From Daphnia carinata (Eukaryota > Arthropoda > Branchiopoda > Diplostraca > Daphniidae): a stretch of DNA of 64,000 nucleotides. Position numbers and translations under genes: made by a program. Where the stretch lies: the NCBI RefSeq assembly GCF_022539665.2, contig NC_081339.1, forward strand, positions 4,272,517 through 4,336,516, in the 5' to 3' direction. The notes below the pieces were generated by a model. It saw nothing but the letters and a program-made list of their open reading frames with translations. It was not told the origin of the DNA and did not search any database. Shown one piece after another: positions 1 to 13,613 of this stretch; the first letter of the stretch is position 1, and each line of letters opens with the position of its first letter.

Positions 1-3000
1 GTCACGAACGGTCACAGTCTGGCGGAGAAGCCAAACAAGTGAAAGAGGAAATGGTTGGAACGCACCTTGGCCGTCTACAAGAGCCACCAGCGTAAAGTCC
101 TGAGGGTTGGACAGTCGCAGTTTGAGGGCTAGTAATTTGGTGACGTCACGAACTGTCATGGATGGCCGTAGGGGAACGGTACGGGCCAATAAACTGCTCT
201 GGTTCTCATCGGCTACCAGAACTCGAAGAACGCAAGGCGTTTGGATGGATGTCGACATGGACGTACATGAGGAGACGTCGCCTCCAGGGATTGAAGTCAG
301 CGTTCCCATCCAACTGCCGCAATCCGACGGAGAGGCCGGCCTCGACTGAAGGTTCTTCAAGAGCTGAGCGGCGGAACTCAGGGCTGTTAAGAAATAACCA
401 CCTTCGCCGGCTAATAGCGAAGGTTGGAGCAAGGCCCACATGAAATCGGCTTCCATTTCAGCTGTGGAGAAACCGCAATGGGCCAGCAACCAGGCTAATA
501 GCGGAAGGAAATCTTCAGCCGCGACAGACTCGCCACATGTTTCGGCTGCGTGATTGTAGATGACAGTGCAAGCGTCAAGCAACTGTTCCAGCTTGTCCAA
601 AGGAGAAGCTGCCCGTTGCAAACGTTCCATGCTGGCTGTTGCCCGGTCCAGGATGTCCGTCGAAGGTGGCGTTTGCCCTTCTTTCAATCCTAAACTTGAC
701 GGATGAATCTCACGAGCTACTCGGATTCCAGCAAGTAATTGCTGCACACTTCCAGCAGCTAGAGCTTCTTGTCCCAGTAATTTGTACAAATGCGACCTAT
801 TAAATTCAGATCATTAATAACATTCAACGTTCATTTCCTTTTTTTGCAATTGAAATACCGAAGCGGAAGAGTGACCAGCTGATGTAGAACGAGTTCCAGG
901 ACGACATCGACATTGAGGAATTCATTCGATTTAAGTTTAGCACGAATGTCCAACAATGCATTATCAAAGGCCGGCTCTCCATGTTGAACTAAAAAGTTTT
1001 TAATTCCCGAAATGAATTGACGGACGTTACGGAGGACAGCTGCTGCCCGCTGCTCTTTGGCTTCTCGTGTACACTGTAGGAAATTTTGCAAACTTCGGCC
1101 AAAAGTTGTGGTACAATCCCGTCCCAGTTGAAGAATCAAAACCTGGAAAGAAAATACATGAATTAAATTTACATACAAAAAAACGTTTCATCATCGATAC
1201 CTGAAGGTTTCTGCCAGCTTGGCTGTTACACGTGGAACGCAAGGCTAATAATCGAGGAGAAGCCAACAATGGGTCCATTTTGTCCTTGAAACTGCGGGTG
1301 CGTGAAAGCGGAGCATGTGAACCGGAAGGGGGTCGGTCGTTTATCGATTTCGGCGCTGGATCGATTGGCCTCAGCGTTTCGAAATCACTGAGTGTGCCAA
1401 TTCCGCCGTCTGACGAATTCGAGCTGCCCGTATTGAGCGTATGTTGCTGGGCGAGATGGAGAGACCGCTTCCGTCTGCCTATCGTACTAGTTCCTCCACG
1501 GATGCTACTAGATGGCGATGAAAGAAGTCGATCCCATCGAGCGCTATCCCAAGGCTCAGAAAATTCAGTGACTGTTCCATCATCACTCGAATCATTATCT
1601 CGTTCATCCGGCTCTTCATCCGCTTCCTCCAGATCACCAGCCGAGCCTGATAATAAATTATCATAAGCAGAAACTCGTTGTTTTGTTAGATGAGATGTGG
1701 CCACATTCCGAGTCAACTGAGGATGTGATGGAACAGGCGATGGAGTGCCCAAGGCCGCCGATGGGCACAAGGTCGTTAAGACTTCCTGTCGTGTGTGAAA
1801 ATTTCCAATCAAAATTCATTTAAACAAAAAATCTAAATTGTTAAGATATACCTGTATGGTAACCGTATCTTCTCCAGGCGCTGGGAGATAAATGACGGAT
1901 GGAAAAGCTTTACGTTGTTCGATTGGCAACGATGTCGTGATGGATGAACCGGTTGGAGGCTTCGGCATAACAACCTGCTTGCCTCTATTGTTGTTTGATA
2001 TGGGACGCTGTCCAGTTGGTGGCAAGACGTTGACCCTCGGATTCGATTGCGATGGTGTCAAACTGGGCAGAGTGCAACGGACGTAACCGTCTTTAGTAAA
2101 TGTACTGAAATCAGTTGTCGGTACGGATGGAAAAGGAGGTACAGGCAATGGCCGTCCTGGTTGTTGATGTTTCCATGCTAATTCCGGAGGTAAGGCATCC
2201 GCTGGTTCAGAATAAAGAGGAGATGTTCTCCGGCTGTTTGTTTCTCCTCGACTTTCGGTCGAACTGCAACTTGTCCGTCTCCGAACTAGTGCGACAATTT
2301 CACTTGTATCCGGTTCAGCATTTTCTTTGTTCTCCACCTGCATTTGGATCTTATCCTCTTGTTGATGATCGATTTCAGGCACTGGATTATTTCGGATTTC
2401 GATAATTGTCACAGATAATCTTTGTGGTTCTTCCTGGAAAGGCGATGGTGGTTTAATCTCTTCCGGCTCTATGACATCTACCAATGACTCTGGTCCACTT
2501 GAAATCGACGGTCTGCGTTCCGGGCTGACTGACGTCATCTTTTCCAACGTCGAATTCGAGCTGCTACTTGTGGCAGAATAATTCTCATGACAGATCTCAT
2601 CTTCCGGCCGATCACTTAAGGCCGTATCTTCTTCATTGGCCAGTATAACGGGCCGTGGTGGAGGATCGTATCCTTCATCAGCGTCTTCATCGTGACTGGC
2701 ACCGGGCGACGTGCCCCAAATATCTTCATAATCGCTGGCCTTGTCCGCCAAACTGCTGTGATGGCATTGCGGAGACAATGGAGCTGTCGATCTCCTCCGC
2801 CGGGGTTTTCTTCTTCTCTGTACGTGCCTTTTAATTTCCTTTTTTGGCTGTTCTTCGACAACTGGAACAACTTCTTTCAACAACGGTGGGGTGTCAATAG
2901 CAAAAACGGGCGATTCCGGTTCAAGTGATGAATCCGATGAAGGATTGAAATTGGTAATAGCCAATTGAGGTTTGCACCAACGTGGGGGAGGTGGCGGAGG

Positions 3001-5973
3001 CACTGGCTCGGAACCACGAGCTTCCAATCGAGGTGAATGACTTTTCCGGTCATCGGGTGTAGTTGGGGTTGGAAGCAACGGTTCGAATGTGGATAGCCTT
3101 AATGGCGGTACTGGCGGTGCCCTCTTAGTTGAAATCGTTAAAATGTTTTCACCCGTGTTCCAAAATTCTTGTCCTGTAGAAATAAAAGAATTTTTTTTTT
3201 AACAACCTCCTTATCTACCACAATTCCAAGAGATTATTGCACTCGTGTGTCCTGCGTTGATTGGGCAAGTCTGGGCACATTTTAGTTTTACTACTTGATA
3301 TCACCGATAAACAAAGGCGCGTATACACACGGGGAGTACATGATAGTGATTGCACTTCTGTTGGTGTGCGACTTATCTGTTAAAAGGAACGAATGTTTAA
3401 AGGTCAGTAACATTTTAGAAAAATTACCTAATGAAGCCAAAGATGTGAGACTTGGACGGTTCGAACAATTGCGAATTCTGGCCGGCAATCTGAGACGGAC
3501 GGGTAGTTCGTCGCAACATTGGCAATAGTGTGCCAAAAGGGCAGGCAAGTTATCGAATACGAAATCAGACGATTCGAGTCTGACACCATTTTGAGGAGTT
3601 TCAGCGGCTTCAATCAGATAATGTTGGACACCAGCGCCTATAACGGCAGCACCGATACTAAGACGAGATCCAGCTTCCGGCACAGTAGATGTCAATTTAA
3701 CTGATAACGCTAATGTGCCCGGCTGACTCGATTGGCGAGTTATAAAAACCTGTGAGAATTAAAAAGAATTAAATCTTAATCGAATAGAATTTGTTTGAAA
3801 ATGTTTTTACGCCTTGTTCTTGATTTTGAAGGAGCTGGGCGGCTGCTACCCGTTGGATATTGGGCAAATACCAAATGGGATGACTTCGGATGAGTCTCTC
3901 AAGTAGCGGAATATCTGAAGAGTCGACCGCATCTTCACCGCACGATTGTGAGAATCCGGGCAAGTCGGGACAGGAAACCGCGGGACTATTCCCGACATCG
4001 CTTCGATCCGGCGATCCGACCAGTTCCTGACTTCCTCGTAGCGTCGGACTGGTACTCAAATCACTGAGGATGGAATCCAGATCCGACGCGAAGCTGTTCA
4101 ACATCTGTGATGTAGAAGAAAAATAATCACGTAATTTTCAAATGATTTGAGGTCAAGGCCGTCTGACTCACGATTCCCGGCAACATCCGCCGGAAATCAC
4201 AATGATGTTAATGTCATTTACCCCATTCGAATTTAAGGGCCTCTATTAAACAGTGTCATCGATTTTTAAGGGCGTTGTCTGATGAACCGTTATCGTGTGA
4301 TCTAATTCAATTAAGCGGAGTAGAATAGCATAAAAAAAACTATTGGGTGTTGGCCTCAATCGATCCAGCCATATTCTTGTTTTAAAGGGACGCCCATCAA
4401 ATGAAACTCCACAACATTTTATTGTTATGTATAATGTTATAGTTTCTCTAGGAATTTTAAAACACTTAAAATCAAACGAAATTCCGTTAAGCCAAATAAG
4501 CCGTTGGGATATTCGATAGTTAAAGAAAAATATGTTCTATCCGCATATCACATAACAAAGTTGAAGGAGGAGAAGATACACATAATAGACCTACCACTTG
4601 ATAGGGTAAAGCTACGGATGCCCACAAATGGAAGAAGGGCGGCTCCCCCCACCCGTAAAAACATATCAACATATTCAGTATATGATCGTTTAGCCGGCGG
4701 CATCTACGTCTTTTTCGGGGAAGATGAAAATCACGCGCAAGTATCTTGCTGCGTGGTGTTAAAGCTCAAAACGAGCAAGGCCACAAGATATCAATAAAAA
4801 GATTTCTTCAACTAGGGGGACCCTTCTGGCACCAAAAATATAAAAAACTTTCTCGAAAAAATTCTTTTATAGTCCCCTCCCCCCACTTCACAGAGCGGAT
4901 GACGTTACAAAATACAAAAAAAAAGTATCTTTCTACCTCAACCGGAAGAGGTTATTACAAAATCAGTAGGGGGAATTGTTTAGAAGGACAACAAAAAGGT
5001 CCCCACCAACTACTCAAGTTTAAAGCTTTTTAATCCTAATAAGATAAAACGGGTTTCCGGATGGGATTAGTAAAAAGTATTTTAAATTGGAATTTTTAAT
5101 TGAAAATATATTTGGATAAGCTAATTTTAAAGCAAAAAGACAAAGAGCGTGCGAAAAAAAGCTGGCAACAATGGAAGCCAATGTAACAATTGCATCCGGC
5201 TGCTGCTCTTAAAACAGAAAAATTCGAAAAAAAAATTCTTTTTTCGTGATGGACGACCTCTATGCACGCGGGAGTGCTCGCGTGTTTTAGTCGACGTGGT
5301 TTTACGTACGAGAAAGTTGGAAAAGGGGAACTGAGAAACGTCGTAATAACGAAGAAGAAGAGAGGGGAAACAGTTGGCCTGAGGCTGCGGAAACGCCAGA
5401 AAAAAAAACAAAAACATTCTCTTTCTAACAACTGAAATCGTGAATTTCTGCGAACTTTTATCAGATATGGAATTTCATCTATCGTTAGGGAAAAAAAGTG
5501 ACTCAATGATGAAGAGAGGAGGGAAAAAATCCCATCCGGTTTCACATTTTGCGCCACTGGTTTCACGTGGATTTTCGTTCTGCTACACACACGATACCGG
5601 ACGAGAGAGGGGTTCGAAAAATACGTGTGTGGGAGGGGAAAAATAGAAGGGAGATCTTCTTTTGCTGCTAGACAAAAATAAGTCCGGGTGTGGGTGTGTG
5701 GGTAAAAGAAAAGGTTTTTCGGGCCTAACAACTCGGGAACGCATTCTTTGTGCCAAAAAAAAAAAAGCCAAACTTTTCTCTTTGAAAATTACAAGAATTT
5801 TAAACAATGAAAGAAAAGATATAAAAGTTATATACCAGCATGTAGGAAGACGAGCGAGGAGCAGGTGATGGCTGACTTCCATCGCCCGATTTCATTGAAG
5901 GCAAAACTGGAGAACTTTGAGCTGAGAAATGTGATGCGGCGAAACCAACCGGACTGCTGGATGCACATGACAT
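1..5973 (-). CDS. spri: Sprint / RIN-like Rab5 guanine nucleotide exchange factor, partial (C-terminus beyond left edge)
   Basis: Ras- and Rab-interacting exchange factor expected to activate Rab5-type GTPases on endosomes downstream of receptor tyrosine kinases. Exons read on the minus strand: 5973-5836, 4104-3811, 3749-3428, 3173-1852, 1785-1201, 1142-859 and 796-1, all phase-consistent, giving at least 1,247 codons. An SH2 domain lies near residues 110-235, with the strand-B motif GVFITRQSS keeping the phosphotyrosine-binding Arg. A long Pro/Ser-rich linker with PPVPPL- and PPPPPP-type SH3-ligand motifs follows. The VPS9 domain is about residues 900-1110, with SPLDKLEQLLDACTVIYN, AAEDFLPLLAW and GYFLTALSSA. 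The Ras-association domain starts near 1160 with VLRVLVADENQSS and is cut by the window. The first coding exon at 5973-5836 (MSCASSSPVGF...) is inferred from an open frame, a GTATAT donor and exact phase match. The domain set is diagnostic of RIN/Sprint; the start is less certain. Confidence 0.88.
4172..4186 (-). other. Possible alternative first coding mini-exon of the Sprint/RIN gene
   Basis: On the minus strand, ATG TTG CCG GGA ATC is followed directly by a GTGAGT donor. The phase is 0, so it joins in frame to the exon beginning at 4104 across a 67-bp intron, giving MLPGI followed by MLNSF. It would replace the 46-residue N-terminus encoded at 5973-5836. This could equally be 5'UTR, with translation starting at the ATG at 4104, which sits immediately after the acceptor. 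Confidence 0.35.
4187..5835 (-). other. Long intron or promoter region of the Sprint gene; no gene seen
   Basis: This AT-rich stretch has A and T runs and short ORFs on both strands that lack splice context or familiar composition. If the exon at 5973-5836 is used, it is intronic. If the mini-exon at 4186 is used, it is upstream promoter DNA. Confidence 0.5.
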
Positions 5974-7975
5974 AGTCCACGGCCGTGTTTGGCTTTCTTT
6001 TTCGTGCTGTTATTCTCTTGTGTTCTTCGTACACACTGGGAAATTCTCCACTACCCTCTTTCCCCCTCTTAATGGTGGGGCAACACACACAAATCCAAGG
6101 CGTCTGCCAGCAACAAAGTGAATCACTTTTCGCTGTACACACTGACAACCCTTTCAAGCACACACACACACAGACGATTGTTGATTGTTTTACTTTAAGT
6201 TATCCATCAGATTTCTTTTAGATGTGGAGTGAAATGAAACGTGGGATACGATCAAACGGCGTGGGGATTCAACACAATAAACGACGACTGAGCACGACTT
6301 GGGTTCATCACAGACTGCGAGCCTTGCGGCGTACAGAGAAAATATCTCATACGCGCACTCTATGCGAGTGTGTGAGCCCCAAAGGGGGAATATATATATA
6401 AAAAAAAAAAAGTTGCATGACAGATGTTTCGTCTGCTATTGTGAGCGCCATCTGTTGAAAGAAGAGAAAAGCTTGAAAGTTCGTGTGAACCACATGATTT
6501 CTGACGATGAAAACTAAAACGAAAGGCAAACATACAAAATGGTAGACTGTAGAAATACCTTAGTTGACTATCACACGCTAATAAAAGATTAGAATGGGTA
6601 GCTTATATAATCACATGAGACTTGTTTGAAATCCGTGCAAGTAGAGCAAGAAAATGGTACTCGATCCAGTTTTGTAGTAACAGTGAGTTTGTCGGTACCA
6701 ACTCGTGCTAAATTGAAGTACTAAAGGAAAAACGAACTTCTTTTTGTGGCCTGTGGTAGTTTTCGTGTGTCAGCCATCGGGTTTCGTGCCTCACCTGTTT
6801 TCTCATCGGTCATCCACGATCCATTGTTATACAAACAGGTGCACCAACATCTCATTATTATTCTTCCACGTACCACAGATCCATTTCCATCCAGCTGTCT
6901 CTAGCGGCATTGTCGTGAATCAGACGATTGTCGACTTGTTTCCCGCGTTTGTCCTTTTTGATTTATGATCGTTCCAGTTCTAGATATTCTGTAAAATTTG
7001 CACATCCAAAGCTATTTGCCATGATAATTTAAACCAGTATTTTTAATGAAAGAAATTGGAAGCAGCTGATCAAAAAATCCCACACACAAACAGCTGGGTA
7101 ATAGTAAATTAATTTTAACTTTCGAACTCGAGGGATTAGTAAATTCGCAGACGACGCTAATGTACATCATCTGCATTTGCTTTTATTTATCATTTTAAAA
7201 AAATGGCGGTACCTTTTTGGTTCTAATAAATATAAAACTAAATTACAATGTGTCAAAAAAAAACAACTTCCTTTTGTTTTATTTCAGTGATAAATCCATA
7301 AATCAACTTTTTTCAATGTCTATGTTACAACATTCTATGTATACGGAACAAGGGGGGATGGGTGGGTGGTTGATCTCTCTTTCTCCATTCAAAAACATCG
7401 ACCATTCCGTCCCGACGTGAATTCGGTACCACGCTCGTAAAACAAAAGAAGAAATGAATGTTTACGCAAAGAAAATTGTCTGAAGAGGCAAACTGCAGGG
7501 ATAATAATGAAGAGAAACAATGTTTTAACAAATGGTCATCATCTTCGCCAAGAGCTCTAGGTCACGTGACAGCATCATATACCCTGTAGGTACATGGAGA
7601 AGAATGGGGGAAAAATGCACGAAGGTGAGATAAGGAATTGCAAAAAGAAAAAAAAATGCCGTTAGATCCAGAGCCCTCCTCGTCAGGCGGGGAAAGAAAA
7701 CCATAAACGAGGCCGTTTCATCTGTTTCTTTTTTTTTTTTACACGATAAAGGAATGAAATCAAATGAACATGAAGATGGACGCGCAGCGAGGAAAGGCGG
7801 ATAAAACAAAAAAGATTTTCACTGGAGGGAAAAGGGAGGATAGTAGGTCAACATGTGGTGTGGCTCATGATTTCCTATTGGGGTTAATGAAGAGTAATTT
7901 TGACAGGGCATGATAATTGTCGTCGGCTTCTAATTGCAAGGTTAAAGGAAACGAATGGATAATTTTCTCTCATCA
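5974..7975. other. Intergenic: Sprint 5' flank and WDR20 3' flank
   Basis: No convincing coding sequence. It contains a short CA-type repeat near 6157-6172, A-rich runs near 6399-6410, and AT-rich DNA. The part below 7976 should hold the WDR20 3'UTR, and the part above 5973 the Sprint 5'UTR and promoter; neither boundary can be fixed by eye. Confidence 0.5.
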
Positions 7976-9940
7976 TCAGACCATGGTGCCTTCATTGGTG
8001 GTGCTGGAAGTGTGGTGAGATGGGCCAATCGGCCGTGCCCAGGTACAGACGATGCCATCTTGACAGGCGGTAATGAGGCAGTCCTCGCGGAAGATGAGCG
8101 CCGTCAGCCGTTCGTGGGCTACCTTCTTGCAGACGAGCGGCTCCAGCATGGGAATTTCGTCCAGCCGGGGGCAGGCTTGCGTCCCGATAAGACGGAGCGG
8201 ATCGGCGCATCCCGTCACTAGAGATTGGGACTGAACCGGCGCGGACGATTTGGAAGCCGAAGAGTTGGCCGTCGATTTATCTGATGAATTCTTGCCACTT
8301 CCAAGGCTAAAATTTTTACGGTGAGATTTCAAGTCCGGGTCTTGCCCAGCTTTCCTCTCCGAAAAAGTCAAACTCGCCAACCGCTGAGTAAGAGATCCTG
8401 CGGTGTTGATCGGTGTCGTGGCAGTATTATTAGATACGACCGAGGTGGCAATGGTGGCGTTAATGGGCGCTACCGTCAAAATATTACTGCTGTTTCTATC
8501 GCCTGAAATGGGCGTTTGGCCAGTGAACTTCAGACTAGAAGGAGGCGATCCTGGTCCAGAGACCATTGAAGCTCGACTCCGGGAACCATAAGGCTGTTTC
8601 AGGACGTCGTCCGTCAACTCCCACAGACAAATTTGCGTGTCCATGGCTATAGATCCTAGACGGTAACAGGTAGCAATGTCAGGGGTTGCGTTTTTCGTCT
8701 CTAGGTCGTCCTCACATCCGCCTATTCCATTTGAAGAGACAGTATCTGTTCCTTCCTTCGAAGACTTGGAAGACGAATGTTGAGATGAATATAAAGTGGT
8801 GAAGGGGTCGAACGCCACCACCGTAATCCAAGATCGATGACCCTGTCCCCTAGCTACGATTCTCTTTTGTTGAAATGACCAAACCGTCACCAAATCGTCT
8901 TCGCCACCTGCTACTACCAGCTGCCCGTCAGGTGACCAACAGACACACAACAGACCGCCGAAGAATGATGTGGCCAGACCAATTAGTTCCATGGCATCGT
9001 AATTGAGAACACGCAGACAGCCGTCCTGCGACACGACAGCAAGATACTTCGAGCAAGGTGAGAAGGAAAAGTCGTTGATGGCACCGTTTCCAATTACCCA
9101 CCTACAAACAATAGACTTTCGTTAAACATTGGTTAATCGATTGGTGACAAATAATATAATTACCTGTAAATGGGATTTCGGGTGCTTTTTGCTTTACACG
9201 TCCATACTGAGAAACCGGCTCCTTGCTTGAACAGTTGGTACGTTGGTGGGGCGGGTCCTCCACACGTAACGTCTTCGCTGTATAGATACATTTGCCCTGA
9301 CGCATGAGAAACTAGAAACAAGTTGGGCGAACCAGGCAGCCACTTGATGCATGTTACTTTAGTTTTTTCAATTATCCTCTGCAAAAAAGTAAACAGCATT
9401 AGCTAAAATCATACATTCAAATAGAAAAAAGTTGAGTAAGAATACCTCTTCATTGTAAAGCTTTCCTATTTCCTTCCTAATCGGGTCCACTAATTGGATT
9501 TGTCCACCAGTGAAACCAACTAGTAGCATAACACTTTCACTACTTATGGTTAATTTATTGATATCATGGCAAGTGGGACTTGTTCCTTTGTAGATTCGTT
9601 TATCTACAGGTTTCGATAAGTCTGCGGGTTTCTTGGCTCCTTTGTATGTATAAAAGTAGAGTTCCCGACCATAGTTGAAACAAATGCGATCACAAAACCC
9701 TGCTGGATCAGATGGCAAAGACACAAAGGTAACCCTAACTGGAGGGTTGGAACCTTGACCGAGGGCTGCTCCTTGTTGGCTTTGTATTGCACTATACCCA
9801 GACAACCGATTAGCCCGGGAGTATTCGGCCAATGTCATCAACTTGTATACTCCCTCCCTGGTTGTGAAATGAGTTCGCACATCATCTCGGCTGCTGTTGC
9901 CACTTGCACTGCCACTGTTCAGATCCGTTTGGCCAGCCAT
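7976..9940 (-). CDS. WDR20: WDR20-like WD40 protein
   Basis: Three exons, 9940-9446, 9378-9164 and 9101-7976, give 611 aa with phase-consistent junctions. The N-terminus carries the family block DDVRTHFTTREGVYKL, then GRELYFYTYKGAKKPADLSK and RIYKGTSPTCHDINKL. Exon 3 opens with WVIGNGAINDFSFSPCSKYL and continues into the WD repeats SQDGCLRVLNYDAMELIG, FFGGLLCVCWSPDGQLVVAG and GEDDLVTVWSFQQKRIVARG. A Ser-rich low-complexity insert follows, then a C-terminal repeat around LEPLVCKKVAHERLTALIF. Vertebrate WDR20 is a beta-propeller cofactor that, with WDR48/UAF1, activates the deubiquitinases USP12 and USP46; the same role is inferred here. The start is the only upstream ATG near the conserved N-terminus. 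It is divergently placed against UTP25. Confidence 0.93.
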
Positions 9941-10842
9941 CGGTGAACAACAAACGAATCGAAAAACACAAACAACTTAAACTCGATTATTCAAACATGT
10001 TTGCTCCACCGTTTAAACAACGGCCTCCCACCACGAGGGTCCAAAACATTTCACATTCAAATGCTTTTTTCTGCGGTATACATAATCCGATAAGATGGAT
10101 AACAAAACATAGCCTGTCAACTTTTTCAGGTAAATAAACTAATTTTACAGGAGAAGTGGAATTTCCTGATAGTAGCAGACGCCCGCCATTTTTACTGTTG
10201 CAATCGACGTTGTCATCTCTAATAATGATTCAATAATTAACCATCAATTAATAAAAAAAACATCATACAAGAAATTTCGCTTTAACAAATCCTACGAAAA
10301 AATATAGATTAAAATGAAGAGAAATTTCTATCATTTTAGGAACCATCCTAGGAAATAAAAACTGGCTACAGCTTTGAACGCTCAGTTTCCCCGTTAACGT
10401 GGCAAAATGGTCTTATGCTTTACAATGGATAAAACAGAAGCAGCCTAGCTTTTTATAAAATAAAAATTCATACGATTAAACGGACAGAGTTGTTTAATTC
10501 AAAAGAAAAAATTTACTGCTAAAAATTTTATTTATTTAACACTTTGTTTAACCATTGTTTCTTTACAAAGAATTCTAAATTGCAAACGATTCTTCAGTTA
10601 CGGTAGCCAATGTGAACAAGCCGAAACTCAGATGGGTATTACCTCTTAAATTTTCTATGCAAAATACTTCTACAAAAGATTTTAAATGCAAATTAGATTA
10701 GATTTAAATGTTCAATTTTTCGTCCTTAAATTTCGATTCAATATGCTAATCTGGCAACGTTGGGCGTCTGCAATTTGATTTTCTTTTTGACACGTGCCTT
10801 TTGAGTTTTCGCAAAGCTAAACTCTAAAATTTTCTTTAAGAA
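9941..10842. promoter_or_regulatory. Shared divergent promoter region of WDR20 (-) and UTP25 (+)
   Basis: About 900 bp of AT-rich DNA separates two start codons facing apart. No TATA box at a fixed distance was found for either gene, as is usual for housekeeping promoters. Short ORFs here have no family resemblance. The 5'UTRs of both genes must lie inside. Confidence 0.5.
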
Positions 10843-13613
10843 ATGGGTCGTGGGCGACGAGGATCTAAGCGTGGAAATTTCAAAAACCATGGCTCTCGTA
10901 ATTCATCTTCACGTGGCCGAGGTAATTTCAAAAACAAGAGAAAATTCAACAGAGATGAAGACAAAAAAAAGGATGCTGAATCAGATAATAAAAGGCAGAA
11001 GATTCAGCCCGAAAAAGAAAGTGAACCGCTTATAGAGGAATCCTCGTCAAGTAGCGAGTCAGAGGAAGAAGTTAAACCTTATACCCAATTACTGTCTATG
11101 TTTAAATCTGGTAACAGGGCACAGCAAGTTTTGACATCAGATGAAGAGGAATCAGAAGATGTTGGGTCTGAAAATGAGTCTGAAGAAGCTGATAGCAGAA
11201 ATGAAGGAGATAGTGTTTCTGAATTGGGTGATGAAGAAATGGAAGAAGAAGGGGATGAAGAAGTTGATTTAGAGGATGAAGATGATGAAGAGGAAGAAAG
11301 AGATCTACTCGGAGTTGAGGAAACTGATGAAGTTCAAGAAGATAATGAAGAACTAGACGATGAAGAACATGAAGATGAATCAGAGGAAGAACCTTCTGAT
11401 GATGAAGAGGAAATAGCTTCATCAACTGACCCATACCACCTTCACTATGAAAGAGAAATGAGTGAATCTCTTTTAGAAATTTTGACATCACCTAAGCCTT
11501 ATGAGACTCAGGAACTAAACTGGAAAGCACTTGGAAGAATGGTGATCCATCTACCAATAAAAGTCGACAAGAAAATGGAGAAACCTAAACTTGTACTATT
11601 GGGTGAAACAACAGAAAAATATGTTATTCCTGGTACACTGCCAATACTGAAGACTGGAGTTCCCCTAGTAGATTATGGAGTTAAATCACAATTATGTGCC
11701 AACCTTGACAAGCGGCCACTCTCTGATAGTAGCATTCAGACGGCCGAAGAACTGCTTTCTCCTCTGCAGCACGAGCTATTCAGTCTCGCGCACGATTACC
11801 GTGATATATATTATCCTGAAATGAACCATTTGAACAACGATGAGATTCGAACTGTTTATTGCCTTCATTCCCTGAACCACGTTCTCAAGTCGAGAGATAA
11901 AGTTCTATTTCACAATGCGAAATTGAAGAAGGACAAGGAAAATGGACAATCGACTGACGATGTCGAATTTCGAGACCAGGGTCTAGTGCGCCCTCGAGTT
12001 CTAATTATCGCTCCGTTGAGGAATTCTGCCGTTAAGTAAGTCATAAGCTTCGTAAATTTTTTTTGCTATTTATATTTATTTTAATAAATTCAGGATTGTG
12101 GAAAAATTGGCCTCACTGCTACTTCCCGTGAAAGGGCAAATCATCAATAAGGACCGCTTTTATAAAGAGTTCGGTGAGGAGAAGGATGAAGAGGACAAAA
12201 AAGAAAATAAAAAGAGTTACAAGCCAGAAGATTACGAAGCCGTTTTTACAGGAAACACTGATGATTCGTTTCGAATAGGAATTTCGGTTGCTAAACGTAC
12301 TCTCAAAGTAAGAAAGGCAGCATTTAACTTCGCAAAGCTTTAGTTAACGTTTCCTACCTAAAATTCTTTAGCTCTATGCTGGATTCTACAAGGCCGATAT
12401 TCTTATTGCATCTCCGCTGGGAGCAAGAACGCTACTCGCTGATGATTTTGACTTTCTTTGTAGCATAGAAGTACTTGTGATAGACCAAACAGATATTCTC
12501 TACATGCAGGTAATATTTCCTTTGGTTTAATTTGTGTCCCAGTGTAATTTTTCCTTTTCTTCCCACAAGAATTGGGATCATGTCCTTCATATTTTTCAAC
12601 ATTTGCACCTTCAACCACGAGAGCAACATGACACAGACTTGGGTATGACTCAACTAATAGACTGCCTTAGTTCAAGTTATTAAAAATAATCTTTGGTTAA
12701 CAGGTCGTGTTCGTCTTTGGGCGTTAAACGGTTACTCCCCTCATTATAGACAGAATTTAATTTTTAGCAGCGTAGCACTTCCGGAAGCTGCCGCGCTTTT
12801 TTCTCGCCGTGGAACAAATTTTTCCGGCAAGGTGCGTGTAGAAAATGTGGTTTTACCCTCAGCAACAACCGTTTGCCGTGTTCTTGTTCAACTACCTCAA
12901 GCATTTCATCGAATTCCAACGCCATCAGCAACTCAATCAGCTGACGATCGTTTCCATTTTTTCACAAAAAAGATTCTTCCGCAGTATCGCGATCTTCTAA
13001 TGAGCAATACGCTCATTTACATTCCTTCGTATTATGATTACGTAAGACTTAGGAATCATCTTCACAAAGAAGAATACAACTTTGGCCAAGTGAGTCATGA
13101 AATGAAAATACTTTAAATTCCAGGGTATTAATTTAATCATTCAATTTAGGCTTGTGAATATACACCAGACGGGAAATTGGCCCAAGTTCGTAATCGCTTC
13201 TTTCTTGGGAAGAAGCGTTTGCTGCTGTATACAGAGCGCCTTCATTTTTACAGGCGACTGACAATGAAGGGAATTCATCACATTGTTTTCTATCAGCTAC
13301 CAACTTTTCCTAATTTTTATCCGGAGCTTTGCAACCTTCTCCAGGTAAGCCTGATTTTTTTTACTATGTTTTGCCTTTGAATTTTATTTTCTTAATTGAT
13401 CTTATTTATTTATTTTTTTATTTGTCGCCTGGTTTTTAATTTCAGGACGCATTTCAAAATCCAAAATACCGAGGGGATGGTAGTCAAACTTGCACAGTCC
13501 TATATTCATCTTATGACGCCCAAAGACTTGCAGCAATTGTAGGAAGTCAACGAGCTGCTGAGATGTTGACGTCAGATCGACCAGTACACCTTTTTGTTAG
13601 TGGAGGAAGTTGA
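10843..13613 (+). CDS. UTP25: UTP25 / digestive organ expansion factor (DEF) homologue
   Basis: Nucleolar protein of the small-subunit processome, needed for 18S rRNA maturation (family knowledge). Exons: 10843-12035, 12094-12307, 12372-12509, 12570-12642, 12704-13089, 13150-13344 and 13446-13613, in frame throughout, 788 aa. Residues 1-45 are Gly/Arg/Lys-rich ([11 protein letters not shown]...), resembling a nucleolar RGG-type tail. Residues about 60-200 are an extreme Glu/Asp tract, common in ribosome-biogenesis factors. The conserved Utp25 core starts near [15 protein letters not shown] and includes [48 protein letters not shown] and the C-terminal [20 protein letters not shown] and [13 protein letters not shown] blocks. 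The core is a degenerate superfamily-2 helicase-like fold, and no intact Walker A motif is visible, as expected for the family. Convergent with BPNT1. Confidence 0.93.

Noticed and set aside
1232-1666. 144-codon plus-strand ORF
   Set aside because: Antisense to the Ser-rich linker exon of the Sprint/RIN gene.
5096-5731. 211-codon minus-strand ORF
   Set aside because: Phe/Ser-rich, built on T- and C-rich simple sequence inside a Sprint intron or promoter; no domain, and its splice context does not connect to the neighbouring exons.
11102-11491. His/Leu-rich minus-strand ORF
   Set aside because: Reverse complement of the UTP25 Glu/Asp tract; composition is an artefact of GAA/GAT codons.
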